Assembly (NCBI RefSeq): GCF_000820515.1
Contig: NZ_JXDG01000003.1
Span: 1-64,000, forward strand
Direction of reading: 5' to 3'
DNA: 64,000 bases
DNA from: Pseudomonas batumici
GTDB lineage: Bacteria > Pseudomonadota > Gammaproteobacteria > Pseudomonadales > Pseudomonadaceae
Shown: one piece after another, positions 40,179-49,645 of the stretch
Position numbering within the stretch: the stretch's first letter is position 1
Layout: each line of letters opens with the position of its first letter
Position numbers and translations under genes: made by a program
The notes under the pieces: generated by a model
Seen by the model: the letters and a program-made list of their open reading frames with translations, nothing else
Database searches by the model: none
What the model was told of the DNA's origin: nothing

Positions 40179-40346
40179 CACATCCTAGGCTTCGTCCTAC
40201 TCTGCGTCCACAAGGGGCGATTCGAACAACATCGGTAGCCGACACCCGTCGAGCACCACGTACCCCGGCAACACCCTTTCGTCTCTGCCCATGACAAGAA
40301 AAGTGCGCCCCGCGTGCACGACAACAACCACAGGTGGAACGCAGTT

Positions 40347-41375
40347 ATGGCCTTTCTACGACTTGAAGGCGTGTGCAAGCGCTATGGCGAGATCGATGCC
40401 GTGGTCGCCACGCAGCTCTCGGTGGACAAGGGCGAGTTCGTCTCGCTGCTCGGCCCCTCCGGTTGCGGCAAGACCACGACCCTGCAAATGATCGCCGGCT
40501 TCGTCGAGGTCAGCGCCGGCACGATTATTCTCGATAACCGTGATATCACCCATGCCAAGCCCAGCAGTCGCGGCCTCGGCGTGGTGTTCCAGAGCTACGC
40601 GCTGTTTCCCCACATGAGCGTCCAGGACAACGTCGCCTTCGGCCTGCGCATGCGCAAGGTGCCGGCCGCCGAAGTGCGCAGACGGGTGGCAACGGTGCTG
40701 CAGTTGGTGCGCCTGCACCAGCACGCCGAACGTTATCCGCGCGAGCTGTCCGGCGGCCAGCGCCAGCGGGTCGCCCTCGCCCGGGCGCTGGTGATCGAGC
40801 CGCCGGTGCTGTTGCTCGACGAACCGCTGTCCAACCTCGACGCCAATCTGCGCGAAGAGATGCAGTTCGAGATTCGTCGCATCCAGCGTGAAGTCGGCAT
40901 CACCACCCTGATGGTCACCCACGACCAGGCCGAAGCCCTGTCCATCAGCGACCGCGTGGTGGTGATGCAGGCCGGGCGCATCACCCAGATCGACGAGCCC
41001 TATAAACTCTACGAGCACCCGCGCACGCGCTTTATTTCCGGTTTCGTCGGCAAGGCCAACCTGCTACCGGGAGACCGCGACGCCAATGGCTGTCCGCAGG
41101 TCCGTCAACTGCCGGGTAAAGGTGCTCTGACCCTGAGCCTGCGTCCGGAAAAGATCGACCTGCTGGCCGCCGGCAGCGGGCGTTTGCCCGGGAAGATCCT
41201 CAGCCGTTTCTTTCTCGGCAGCCAGTGGCTGTATCGGATCGACACCGCTATCGGCGAAGTCACGGTGGTGCGCCGCAATGACGGTTCGGCGCCGCTGAAC
41301 GAAGGCGCGGCGGTGGGCCTGGATTGGCCGGCGGAGCTTCTGCGGGTGCTGGAGCACGGCGAGGTACCGGCATGA
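40347..41375 (+). CDS. ABC importer ATPase, polyamine/Fe-type (PotA-like)
   Basis: A 342-residue nucleotide-binding subunit. The Walker A is GPSGCGKTT, the signature LSGGQRQRVALARAL and the Walker B VLLLDEPLSNLD, with the switch histidine in MVTHDQAEA. A C-terminal TOBE-like domain (LSLRPEKIDLLAAG) is present. The ATG at 40347 follows AGGTGGA. It overlaps the first permease gene by 4 nt. With the two permeases and the binding protein at 45838 it makes a full importer of the spermidine/putrescine/opine class. Confidence 0.92.
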   Translation: MAFLRLEGVCKRYGEIDAVVATQLSVDKGEFVSLLGPSGCGKTTTLQMIAGFVEVSAGTIILDNRDITHAKPSSRGLGVVFQSYALFPHMSVQDNVAFGLRMRKVPAAEVRRRVATVLQLVRLHQHAERYPRELSGGQRQRVALARALVIEPPVLLLDEPLSNLDANLREEMQFEIRRIQREVGITTLMVTHDQAEALSISDRVVVMQAGRITQIDEPYKLYEHPRTRFISGFVGKANLLPGDRDANGCPQVRQLPGKGALTLSLRPEKIDLLAAGSGRLPGKILSRFFLGSQWLYRIDTAIGEVTVVRRNDGSAPLNEGAAVGLDWPAELLRVLEHGEVPA

Positions 41376-42247
41376 GCCTGCTCGCGCGGATGCGCCAGGG
41401 ACGCCGCGGTTACCTGCTGTCGGCGCCAGCGCTGCTGCTCTACCTCGGCCTGCTGGTCCTGCCGCTGGGCCTGACCGGCGTGCTGTCGTTCAACGTCTTC
41501 GATTACCAGACCGGGGTCAAAAGCAACGCCTACACCCTGGAACACTACGGCGTACTGTTCAGCGATCCGTACTTCTATGAAATTTTCCTGCGCACCTTCT
41601 GGATCAGCGGCCTGACCACCCTGCTCTGTGTGCTGATCGGTGTGCCCGAGGCCTACGTCCTCAGCCGCATGGGCACGCCCTGGCGTTCGATCTTCCTGAT
41701 CCTGATCCTCACGCCATTGCTGATTTCAGTGGTGGTCAGGGCCTTCGGCTGGAGCCTCCTGCTGGGCGCCGACGGCCTGGTCAACCATGGCCTGCAAGCC
41801 TTCGGCCTGGCACCGATGAAGCTGCTCTACACGCCGTTCGCGGTGGTGATCGCCCTGGTCCACGTGATGTTGCCGTTCATGATCATCCCGGTCTGGACCT
41901 CCTTGCAGAAGCTCGATCCGGCCGCCGAACAGGCCGCGCTGTCCCTCGGTGCCAGCCACGCCACCGTGATGCGCCAGGTGGTGTTGCCGCAGGTCATGCC
42001 CGGGGTGTTGTCCGGCACGCTGATCGTGTTCGGCCTGGCCGCCAGCTCCTTCGCGATTCCCGGCCTGCTCGGCGGACGCCGGCTGAAGATGGTCGCGACC
42101 CTGGTCTACGACCAGTACCTCTCGGAGCTCAACTGGCCGATGGGCGCGGCGATTGCCGTGGTGCTGTTGCTGCTCAACCTGCTGATCATGCTGTCGTGGA
42201 ACCGGATGATCGAACGTCGCTACAAGAAATCCCTGGGGGCCGCGTAA
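41372..42247 (+). CDS. ABC importer permease 1 (PotB-like)
   Basis: A 291-residue membrane permease with about six helices. The ATPase-contacting EAA loop is visible as EQAALSLGASHATVMRQVVLPQ. The start overlaps the ATPase stop (ATGA), and the frame open to 41324 is not needed. It resembles the first permease of polyamine and opine importers. It ends immediately before the second permease gene. Confidence 0.9.
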   Translation: MSLLARMRQGRRGYLLSAPALLLYLGLLVLPLGLTGVLSFNVFDYQTGVKSNAYTLEHYGVLFSDPYFYEIFLRTFWISGLTTLLCVLIGVPEAYVLSRMGTPWRSIFLILILTPLLISVVVRAFGWSLLLGADGLVNHGLQAFGLAPMKLLYTPFAVVIALVHVMLPFMIIPVWTSLQKLDPAAEQAALSLGASHATVMRQVVLPQVMPGVLSGTLIVFGLAASSFAIPGLLGGRRLKMVATLVYDQYLSELNWPMGAAIAVVLLLLNLLIMLSWNRMIERRYKKSLGAA

Positions 42248-43042
42248 ATGTCCAGAAACGGCCCGTTGGCCCTGCTGTTCCACAGCCTGATCGTAGTGTT
42301 CATGATGGCGCCGCTGGTGGTGGTCTGCCTGGTGGCCTTCACGCCGGAAAATACCCTGAGCCTGCCGACCACGGACTTCTCATTGCGCTGGTTCCGCGCG
42401 GTGTTCGAACGCGCGGACTTTGTCCGGGCGTTCTACAACAGCCTGATCCTGGCCTTCAGCGCCGCCAGCCTGGCGACCTTGATCGCCGTTCCGGCGGCCC
42501 TGGCGATGACCCGGCATAACTTCCCCGGCCGGGACTTTCTCAACGGCCTGTTTCTCTCGCCGATCATCATCCCGCACCTGGTGCTCGGCGTGGCGCTGTT
42601 GCGCCTGTTCGCCCTGAAGGGGGTCAACGGCAGCTTCACCTGGTTGATCTTCGCCCATGTGCTGGTGATCACGCCCTATGTGCTGCGCCTGGTACTGGCC
42701 GCCGCCATCGGCATGGACCGCAGCGCCGAACAGGCCGCCGAATCCCTCGGTGCCGGGCGTTTCACCCTGTTCCGCCAGATCACCCTGCCGATGATCCTGC
42801 CCGGCGTGGCCGGCGGTTGGCTGCTGGCGTTTATCAACAGCTTCGACGAAGTGACGCTGTCGATCTTCGTCACCTCCCCCGCGACCCAGACCCTGCCGGT
42901 GCGCATGTACGTCTACGCCACCGAGTCCATCGACCCGATGATGGCGGCGGTCTCGGCCCTGGTGATCGCGCTGACCGCGCTGACGATGATTCTGCTCGAC
43001 CGGGTCTACGGCCTGGACCGGGTACTGGTAGGCAAACAATGA
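42248..43042 (+). CDS. ABC importer permease 2 (PotC-like)
   Basis: A 264-residue permease with about six helices and the EAA loop EQAAESLGAGRFTLFRQITLP. It begins directly after the stop codon of permease 1 and is followed 7 nt later by the small iron-sulfur gene, which joins transport and oxidation genes in one transcript. Confidence 0.9.
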   Translation: MSRNGPLALLFHSLIVVFMMAPLVVVCLVAFTPENTLSLPTTDFSLRWFRAVFERADFVRAFYNSLILAFSAASLATLIAVPAALAMTRHNFPGRDFLNGLFLSPIIIPHLVLGVALLRLFALKGVNGSFTWLIFAHVLVITPYVLRLVLAAAIGMDRSAEQAAESLGAGRFTLFRQITLPMILPGVAGGWLLAFINSFDEVTLSIFVTSPATQTLPVRMYVYATESIDPMMAAVSALVIALTALTMILLDRVYGLDRVLVGKQ

Positions 43043-43049
43043 GGTCGAC

Positions 43050-43340
43050 ATGGCGCTGCTGAAACGACTGGCCGAAGGCGATCGCCCGGCCCTGGACTTC
43101 ACCCTCGACGGCGAGCCGGCCAGCGGTTTGCAGGGCGACACCCTGCTCACCGCCCTGCTGACCGCCGGTGAACATCTGCGCCACAGCGACTTCAGCGGCG
43201 AGCCTCGCGCCGGGTTCTGCCTGATGGGCGCCTGCCAGGATTGCTGGGTCAGGCTGGCCGACGGGCGCCGGGTGCGCGCATGTTCGACGATGCTCGAAGC
43301 CGGGCAGCAGGTGAGTCGTGAAGGGAGACCGCGGTCGTGA
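43050..43340 (+). CDS. HcnA-like [2Fe-2S] subunit
   Basis: A 96-residue ferredoxin-like protein. The cluster ligands are spaced CLMGACQDC followed by a fourth cysteine in VRACSTML, as in HcnA and in the small subunits of opine and hydroxyproline oxidases. The preceding GDTLLTALLTAG loop also matches. It overlaps the next gene by 4 nt. It would carry electrons between the two flavin subunits or to the respiratory chain. Confidence 0.88.
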   Translation: MALLKRLAEGDRPALDFTLDGEPASGLQGDTLLTALLTAGEHLRHSDFSGEPRAGFCLMGACQDCWVRLADGRRVRACSTMLEAGQQVSREGRPRS

Positions 43341-44692
43341 GTGCGATTGTGATCGTCGGTGCCGGACCGGCCGGCATTCGTGCCGCGCAAACCCTGGTTG
43401 CCCATGGCCTGCGGCCCTGTCTGCTGGATGAAGCCGCGCGCGGCGGCGGGCAGATCTATCGGCGCCAGCCGGAGAACTTCCGCCGCTCGCCGGTGACACT
43501 CTACGGTTTCGAAGCCCGCAAGGCCGTCGCTGTCCACCAGACCCTCGACCGTCTGCGCGAACAGCTCGACTATCGGCCCGACACCCTGGTGTGGAACGCC
43601 GAGGACGGTGCACTGGACACACTGCAACAAGGCCGCGCCGGGCGCCTGGCCTATGCCCGGGTGATCGTCGCCACCGGCGCCACCGACCGGGTGCTGCCGG
43701 TACCGGGCTGGACCTTGCCCGGTGTCTACAGCCTCGGCGCCGCGCAGATTGCCCTGAAGTATCAGGGTTGTGCCATCGGTCAACGGGTGGTATTCGCCGG
43801 CAGCGGACCGCTGCTGTACCTGGTGGCCTACCAATACGCCAAGGCGGGAGCCAAGGTCGTGGCGGTGCTCGACAGTGCGCCCTTCAGCGCCCAGTGCCGC
43901 GCCCTGCCCGGCTTGCTCAAGCAACCGCTGACCCTCGCCAAGGGCCTGTATTACCGAAGCTGGCTGATGGCCCACGGCATTCCGGTGCACCAGGACGCCC
44001 ATCTGCAACAGATCGACGGCGAGCAACGCGTGCAGTCGTTGTGCTGGCGCCAGGGCACGTCCCTGCACGCGCTTGACTGCGACGCGCTGGCCCTTGCTCA
44101 CGGCCTGCGCAGCGAAACCCAACTGGCCGATCTGCTGGGCTGTCATTTCAGTTGGAATCCCTTGAACCGCGCCTGGCTGCCCGATCGCGACACTGCCGGG
44201 CGCAGCAGCGTGGCGGGTGTCTACCTGGCCGGCGATGGCGCCGGAATCATGGGCGCCGATGCGGCGGAAATGGCCGGCGAGCGGGCCGCCCTGGCCCTGC
44301 TGGAAGACCTTGGACGCGCCGTCGATCCGCAGCGAACAGCATTTCTGGAGGCTCGCCTGCAACGCATCGATACCTTCCGCCAAGGACTGGAACAGGCATT
44401 CCCCTTCCCCGAGCGCTGGGCTCCGGACGCCCCGGACACACTGATGCTGTGTCGCTGCGAGGAAGTCAGCGTCGGTGAGGTGCGCGCGGTGGTCCGCGAA
44501 GGCCATTGGGAAATCAATCGGGTCAAGGCTCATTGCCGGGTCGGCATGGGCCGCTGCCAGGGACGGATCTGTGGCGCGGCGGCGGCGGAAATCATCGCCA
44601 GTGAAAGCGGCCTGGGCCTGGACGGCATTGGCCGTTTGCGCGCCCAGGCGCCGATCAAGCCATTGCCCTTCGGCGTGGAGGTCGCGCCATGA
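43337..44692 (+). CDS. HcnB-like FAD/NAD(P)-type dehydrogenase subunit
   Basis: A 451-residue flavoprotein starting at GTG (43337), coupled to the small subunit. The N-terminus has the Rossmann motif VIVGAGPAGIRAAQTL. A second nucleotide-binding motif is VVFAGSGPLLYLVAYQYA. The C-terminus has a BFD-like iron-sulfur site with cysteines in LCRCEEVS, KAHCRVGMGRCQG and ICGAA. This is the architecture of HcnB and OoxA/NoxA opine oxidase subunits. It overlaps the third subunit gene by 4 nt. Confidence 0.88.
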   Translation: MSAIVIVGAGPAGIRAAQTLVAHGLRPCLLDEAARGGGQIYRRQPENFRRSPVTLYGFEARKAVAVHQTLDRLREQLDYRPDTLVWNAEDGALDTLQQGRAGRLAYARVIVATGATDRVLPVPGWTLPGVYSLGAAQIALKYQGCAIGQRVVFAGSGPLLYLVAYQYAKAGAKVVAVLDSAPFSAQCRALPGLLKQPLTLAKGLYYRSWLMAHGIPVHQDAHLQQIDGEQRVQSLCWRQGTSLHALDCDALALAHGLRSETQLADLLGCHFSWNPLNRAWLPDRDTAGRSSVAGVYLAGDGAGIMGADAAEMAGERAALALLEDLGRAVDPQRTAFLEARLQRIDTFRQGLEQAFPFPERWAPDAPDTLMLCRCEEVSVGEVRAVVREGHWEINRVKAHCRVGMGRCQGRICGAAAAEIIASESGLGLDGIGRLRAQAPIKPLPFGVEVAP

Positions 44693-45804
44693 TCGAAGTC
44701 GACGTGGTGATTCTCGGCGGCGGCATCGTCGGCGCTTCGGCAGCCCTGGCCCTGAGCCGTCAAGGCCGTCGCGTGGCGCTGCTGGAGCGGGACTTCTGCG
44801 GCTCCCATTCCAGCGGCGTGAACTACGGCGGGGTGCGCCGCCAGGGACGGCCGTTGTCGCAGTTGCCGCTGTCCCAGCGCGCCCACGGGATCTGGGCGCG
44901 CCTGCCTGAGCTGATCGGCATCGACGGCGAATACCAGCGTTCGGGGCATCTCAAGCTGGCCCGCAGCCTCGACGACCTGGCCGCCCTGCACGCCTATGCC
45001 GACAGCAGCCAGGGCTTCGGGCTCGACCTGCAAATGCTTGACCGCGAGCAGTTGCAGCGACGTTTTCCCTGGGTCGGCAAGATTGCCGAGGGCGCGTCCT
45101 TCTGCCCCGACGACGGGCATGCCAACCCCCGACTGGTCTCTCCGGCATTTGCCCGGGCCGCCCGCCTGCTCGGCGCGACCGTGCTGGAACAGAGCGAGGT
45201 CAGCGAGGTCGAGCATGATGGCCGACGCTTTATCCTGCGCACGCAAACAGGCCTCGAAGTCCGCGCCCCCTGGCTGCTCAATTGCGCTGGCGCCTGGGCC
45301 GGCAACCTCGCCGCCCGGTTCGGTGAAACGGTGCCCATGCACGCCGGCCATCCGGCCATGCTGGTGACTGAACCCTTGCCCCGGGTGATGGACGCCAGCA
45401 CCGGCGTCGAGGGCGGCGGCATCTATGCCCGCCAGGTCACCCGCGGCAACTGCGTGCTGGGTGGCGGCCAGGGTTTTGCCCTCGATCACGCCCGCGCCCG
45501 CCCGGGGCAGGCCGCCGTGCTGGAGATTCTCCGGCAAGCCGTCGAGCTCTACCCGTTCCTGGAAGGCGCCCAGGCGATTCGTACCTGGAGCGGCACCGAA
45601 GGCTACCTGCCCGACCGCCAGCCGGTGATCGGCCCGAGCCGTACCCAACCCGGCCTGCTGCACGCCTTCGGCTTTGCCGGGGCGGGCTTCCAGATCGCTC
45701 CGGCGGTAGGTGAAGTGCTGGCCGAACTGGTGTGCCAGGGCCAGTCGTCGACGCCGATCGAAGCTTTTTCCATAACCCGTTTCCAATCCACTCCCGCCGT
45801 TTGA
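44689..45804 (+). CDS. HcnC-like DAO-family oxidoreductase subunit
   Basis: A 371-residue D-amino-acid-oxidase-family flavoprotein. The FAD motif is VVILGGGIVGASAALALSRQ, with HSSGVNYGGVRRQGR following. The C-terminal FAD contact is GFAGAGFQIAPAVGEVLAEL. It is the likely catalytic subunit oxidising a C-N bond of an amino or imino acid or an opine. Cyanide synthesis (HcnABC) is unlikely here because an importer is encoded in the same operon. The substrate is unknown. Confidence 0.88.
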   Translation: MIEVDVVILGGGIVGASAALALSRQGRRVALLERDFCGSHSSGVNYGGVRRQGRPLSQLPLSQRAHGIWARLPELIGIDGEYQRSGHLKLARSLDDLAALHAYADSSQGFGLDLQMLDREQLQRRFPWVGKIAEGASFCPDDGHANPRLVSPAFARAARLLGATVLEQSEVSEVEHDGRRFILRTQTGLEVRAPWLLNCAGAWAGNLAARFGETVPMHAGHPAMLVTEPLPRVMDASTGVEGGGIYARQVTRGNCVLGGGQGFALDHARARPGQAAVLEILRQAVELYPFLEGAQAIRTWSGTEGYLPDRQPVIGPSRTQPGLLHAFGFAGAGFQIAPAVGEVLAELVCQGQSSTPIEAFSITRFQSTPAV

Positions 45805-45837
45805 GCGGGCCGTCAGAACCCAGAGGAAGATCGCGCC

Positions 45838-46890
45838 ATGAAGAAGACTCAACGCAATGCCCTGATCGGTTTGTCCTGCCTGCCTCTCACTGCCCTGCTC
45901 GTCGCCGCGCCGGTCCAGGCCGAGCCCACGCTGTACCTGGGGATGAACGGCGGGACCATGGAGCGTTTGTACACCGACAAGGTGCTGCCACCTTTCGAAA
46001 AGGCCAACCACGTCAAGGTGGTCATCGTGCCCGGCACGTCCGCCGACATCCTCGCCAAGGTCCAGGCAAGCAAGGATAACCCGCAATTGCACGTGATCTT
46101 CCTCGATGACGGGATCATGTACCGGGCGATCTCCATGGGTTTGTGCAGCAAGCTCGAAGACAACCCGACCCTGGCGCAGATCCCGGCCAAGGGGCGGATC
46201 AAGGACCAGGCGGTGGCGGTCAGCCTGGGGGTGACCGGGCTGGCCTACAACACCCGGCTGTTCAAGGAAAAAGGCTGGGCCGCGCCGACCTCGTGGATGG
46301 ACATGGCGGACAGCAAATACAAGGACAAACTGGTGTTCCAGTCGATGTCGTCCTCGACCTTCGGCCTGCACGGGTTCCTGATGTTCAACCGGATCCAGGG
46401 CGGCAGCGAGACCAACGTCGACCCCGGTTTCAAGGCCTGGCCGGAGAGCGTGGGGCGCAATGTGCTGGAGTACATTCCGAGTTCGGCCAAGCTGTCGGAG
46501 ATGGTCCAGACCGATGAAGCGGCGCTGTTTCCACTGACGCCGACCCAGGTCACCGCGCTCCAGCTCAAGGGCATCCCGGTGGGGTACGCACAACCCAAGG
46601 AAGGCGCGGTGGTGCTGAACGTGGCCGAGTGCGCGATCGCCAACAACACCCAGCCCGAACTGGCGCAGAAACTCGCCGAGTTCCTGCTCACGCCCGAGGC
46701 CCAGGCGGCGGCGCTGGAAGATGGCGACCAGATCCCGTCCAACCCCAACACCCCGACCACCGACAAGACCCGGGGTCAGGTCGAGGCGATGAAGCACTAC
46801 CTGGAAACCGCGGTGGCCATCGACTGGGACCAGGTCAACCTGCTGCGCCCGGAGTGGAACGCGCGCTGGAATCGCAGTATCGAGCGCTAG
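45838..46890 (+). CDS. ABC importer periplasmic binding protein (PotD/Fbp type)
   Basis: A 350-residue exported binding protein with a signal peptide (LSCLPLTALLVAAPVQA) and a two-lobe solute-binding fold (LYLGMNGGTMERLYTDK; VSLGVTGLAYNTRLFKEKGW). The C-terminal helix LAEFLLTPEAQAAALEDGDQ is typical of the spermidine/putrescine-iron group. It closes the operon behind the dehydrogenase subunits, a placement that argues the transported compound is the dehydrogenase substrate. AGAGGAAGA precedes the start. Confidence 0.9.
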   Translation: MKKTQRNALIGLSCLPLTALLVAAPVQAEPTLYLGMNGGTMERLYTDKVLPPFEKANHVKVVIVPGTSADILAKVQASKDNPQLHVIFLDDGIMYRAISMGLCSKLEDNPTLAQIPAKGRIKDQAVAVSLGVTGLAYNTRLFKEKGWAAPTSWMDMADSKYKDKLVFQSMSSSTFGLHGFLMFNRIQGGSETNVDPGFKAWPESVGRNVLEYIPSSAKLSEMVQTDEAALFPLTPTQVTALQLKGIPVGYAQPKEGAVVLNVAECAIANNTQPELAQKLAEFLLTPEAQAAALEDGDQIPSNPNTPTTDKTRGQVEAMKHYLETAVAIDWDQVNLLRPEWNARWNRSIER

Positions 46891-47069
46891 CGGCCCTGGG
46901 GGCGACGACGCCCCGGAGCGGGGTCCCGGAGTCATGCATTTTCGAGATCGCTGGTCGGCGCCTTGGGTATTGGTTAAATTAGCGCCGCCGCCTGCAAGAT
47001 AGCGCTCGATGCGGCTCGCGACACCATGAGCCCGACCCTCTGGACCTTTACGCAAGGGGATCCTCTCCG

Positions 47070-48263
47070 TTGGCCGTCCTGCCCCCCCATCGCCCTGGCG
47101 TGAAGTCCCGTTGGCCAGCCTTGCGCCGCTTTTTCGGCAAGGCTTTCGCCGGGAAGGCCAGCCCCCTGCCACCGTCCCACGACGTGCACGAATATTTCCG
47201 GCGCAAAGCCCATCACCAGGGCTACACCCTGAGCCTGAGCCAACAGCGGGTCATCGAGCGCATGGCGCAACAGGCCAGTGCGCTGCTGCACACCTCCCCC
47301 CGGAGCCGGCAACGCAGCCTGTACCTGCACGGGGCGGTCGGACGCGGCAAGAGCTGGTTGCTGGACGGTTTTTTCCAGGCCGTGCCGATTGCCGAGAAAC
47401 AGCGGGTCCACTTCCACGACTTTTTCACCCACCTGCACCAGGGCATGTTCCGCCACCGGGAAGCGCCAGATGCCCTGGGCCGGACGCTGGACGAACTGCT
47501 CAAGGACTGTCGGCTGCTGTGCTTCGACGAGTTCCATGTCCATGACATCGGCGATGCGATGCTCATCAGCCGACTGTTCAAGGCCCTGTTCCAACGGGGC
47601 GTGCTGCTGTTGGTGACCTCCAACTACCCGCCCGAAGGACTGCTGCCCAACCCGCTCTATCACGCCCGCTTCAAACCGGTGATCGACCTGATCAACGCCC
47701 GCATGGAGGTCATGGAGGTCGGCGGTCCGCATGACTACCGCGGCCAGCCCCACAGCCATACCCAGCAGCAGTTCACCCAGGGCCAGTACGTCTGGCCGGG
47801 CAGCCCGGCACAACGCCAGTCCCTGCGGTTGCCGGAGCGCCAGGCCCCGGCCTTTGCCTTGCGGGTGGGCGCCCGGCAACTGAACGTGCGCCTGTGTGCC
47901 GAGCGCACAGTGCGCTTCGAGTTCGCCGATCTGTGCGACCAGCCCACGGCCGTGATGGACTACCTGGAATTGTGCCGACGCTTCGACACCTGGATCATCG
48001 ACGAACTGCCCAGTCTTGAGGACTGCTCGATCGCCGCCCAGCAGCGCTTCATCAACCTGATCGACGTGCTGTACGACCAGGACAAGCGCCTGCTGCTGAT
48101 CGGCGAGCGTCCGCTGCGCGACAGCCTGGGCGGCAACGCCATCGACCTGGCGCGGACCCGCAGCCGGCTGGGACAGTTGCTCGAAGTCGGGCCTGAAGCC
48201 ATCGCCACGACTGATATCGACCTCAACACGAGCGGCGCCCACTCATCACTGCGCCGCACCTGA
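47070..48263 (+). CDS. ZapE-like AFG1-family ATPase
   Basis: A 397-residue P-loop ATPase of the ZapE/AFG1 family. The Walker A is GAVGRGKS at residues 88-95, the Walker B LLCFDEFHVHDIGDA, and the sensor VLLLVTSNYPPEGL. ZapE supports Z-ring constriction in E. coli; many pseudomonads carry more than one copy, so this may be a paralogue rather than the main zapE. The start appears to be TTG after AAGGGGA; no upstream ATG is in frame close by. An LRR kinase gene follows in the same direction about 60 nt later. Confidence 0.85.
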   Translation: MAVLPPHRPGVKSRWPALRRFFGKAFAGKASPLPPSHDVHEYFRRKAHHQGYTLSLSQQRVIERMAQQASALLHTSPRSRQRSLYLHGAVGRGKSWLLDGFFQAVPIAEKQRVHFHDFFTHLHQGMFRHREAPDALGRTLDELLKDCRLLCFDEFHVHDIGDAMLISRLFKALFQRGVLLLVTSNYPPEGLLPNPLYHARFKPVIDLINARMEVMEVGGPHDYRGQPHSHTQQQFTQGQYVWPGSPAQRQSLRLPERQAPAFALRVGARQLNVRLCAERTVRFEFADLCDQPTAVMDYLELCRRFDTWIIDELPSLEDCSIAAQQRFINLIDVLYDQDKRLLLIGERPLRDSLGGNAIDLARTRSRLGQLLEVGPEAIATTDIDLNTSGAHSSLRRT

Positions 48264-48323
48264 ACAACATTGCTATCATGGCGGTCTTTTTTCGATGATC
48301 GCGACGAGTACTCACGCCCGCTT

Positions 48324-49634
48324 ATGGATACCCTTGCCCAACTGCGCGCCGGCCAACTGACCGGTATCAAGCGACTCGACCTGTCCTGCGGGCTGACCGA
48401 GTTCCCCCGGGAAATCTTCCAACTGGCCGACTCCCTGGAAATCCTCAATCTGAGCGGCAACGCCCTGAGCAGCCTGCCGGACGATCTGCACCGGCTGACG
48501 CACCTGCGCATCCTGTTCTGCTCGGACAACCAGTTCACCGAACTGCCGGCCTGCCTGGGCCAGTGCGCCAAACTGAGCATGGTCGCCTTCAAGGCCAACC
48601 GCATCGAGCAGGTACCGGCCGCCGGCCTGCCGCCCCTGCTGCGCTGGCTGATCCTGACCGACAACCGCATCACCGAGCTGCCGGAGGAGTTGGGACGCCG
48701 GCCCTTGCTGCAGAAGCTCATGCTGGCGGGCAATCGCCTGCGCACCCTGCCCGCCAGCCTGGCGGATTGCCACCGGCTGGAACTGATCCGCATCGCCGCC
48801 AACCAGTTGGACGAGTTGCCCGAGTGGCTGCTGACCTTGCCAAGCCTGTCCTGGATCGCCTATGCCGGTAACCCGAAGCTCGACCACACCGGTGAAGTGC
48901 TGGTCGGCGACACCACCCCGACCATCGACTGGGACCAGCTGCAACTTGAGCAGCGCCTGGGCGAAGGGGCCTCGGGCGTGATCAGCCAGGCCCTCTGGAG
49001 CCGCCCGCCGGCGCCGGCCTTGCCGGTGGCGGTGAAGCTGTACAAGGGCAGCATGACCAGCGACGGTTCGCCCCTGAACGAGATGAATGCCTGTATCGCG
49101 GCGGGCCTGCATCCGAACCTGATCAAGGTCGAAGGGCGTATCGCCGGTCATCCCGACGGCCAGGCGGGCCTGGTGATGGAACTGATCGACCCGCGCTTCG
49201 CCAACCTCGCGGCGCTGCCCAGCCTCGACTCGTGCAGCCGGGATGTGTACCGGGACGAGACCCGTTTCAGCGCCGACCAGGCCTTGCGCATGGCGCGCGG
49301 GATCGCCTCGGTGGGCGCGCACCTGCACCGCCTGGGGCTCTGCCATGGCGACCTGTACGCGCACAATATTCTCTACAACGAAACCGGGGATTGCCTGCTC
49401 GGGGATTTTGGCGCGGCGTCGTTCCACGCACCGACGGACAGCCTGGAAACCCGCGCCCTGCAACGGATCGAGGTGCGCGCGTTCGGGATTTTGCTCGGGG
49501 AGTTGCTGGAGCGGATCGATGGAGGCCTGGAGCCGTCCACGCTTGAGTCGCTCCAGGCCTTGCAGTTGCGCTGCACCCAGCCGGATGTGCTGGCCCGGCC
49601 GGGGTTCGAAGCGATCTGCGCAACGCTGGCATAA
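48324..49634 (+). CDS. Leucine-rich-repeat protein kinase
   Basis: A 436-residue protein. Residues about 15-185 hold roughly seven LRRs (LEILNLSGNALSSLPDDL and similar). A eukaryotic-type kinase domain follows from about 205. The glycine-rich loop is GEGASGV (213-219), the ATP lysine VAVKLY (K238), the catalytic loop HGDLYAHN (H341, D343, N348) and the metal-binding DFG starts at D361. The N-lobe is compact and the C-lobe short. No membrane segment or signal is seen, so the protein is cytoplasmic or exported by another route. The ATG at 48324 begins the first LRR cap; an earlier in-frame start at 48270 is less likely. Target unknown. Confidence 0.87.
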   Translation: MDTLAQLRAGQLTGIKRLDLSCGLTEFPREIFQLADSLEILNLSGNALSSLPDDLHRLTHLRILFCSDNQFTELPACLGQCAKLSMVAFKANRIEQVPAAGLPPLLRWLILTDNRITELPEELGRRPLLQKLMLAGNRLRTLPASLADCHRLELIRIAANQLDELPEWLLTLPSLSWIAYAGNPKLDHTGEVLVGDTTPTIDWDQLQLEQRLGEGASGVISQALWSRPPAPALPVAVKLYKGSMTSDGSPLNEMNACIAAGLHPNLIKVEGRIAGHPDGQAGLVMELIDPRFANLAALPSLDSCSRDVYRDETRFSADQALRMARGIASVGAHLHRLGLCHGDLYAHNILYNETGDCLLGDFGAASFHAPTDSLETRALQRIEVRAFGILLGELLERIDGGLEPSTLESLQALQLRCTQPDVLARPGFEAICATLA

Positions 49635-49645
49635 AACAATGCCAT

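Noticed and set aside
42380..44533. Very long open frame (717 codons) antisense to the permease and HcnA/B-like genes
   Set aside because: It runs across several well-supported plus-strand genes and its composition (Gln/Arg/Gly/His-rich) is typical of antisense shadow frames.
43050..45804. Hydrogen cyanide synthase (hcnABC)
   Set aside because: Subunit architecture matches, but linkage to a full ABC importer and an IclR regulator argues for catabolism of an imported compound.
46898..46915. Terminator after the binding-protein gene
   Set aside because: A GGGGCG/CGCCCC stem is present, but there is no T-tract, so it is not called as an intrinsic terminator.
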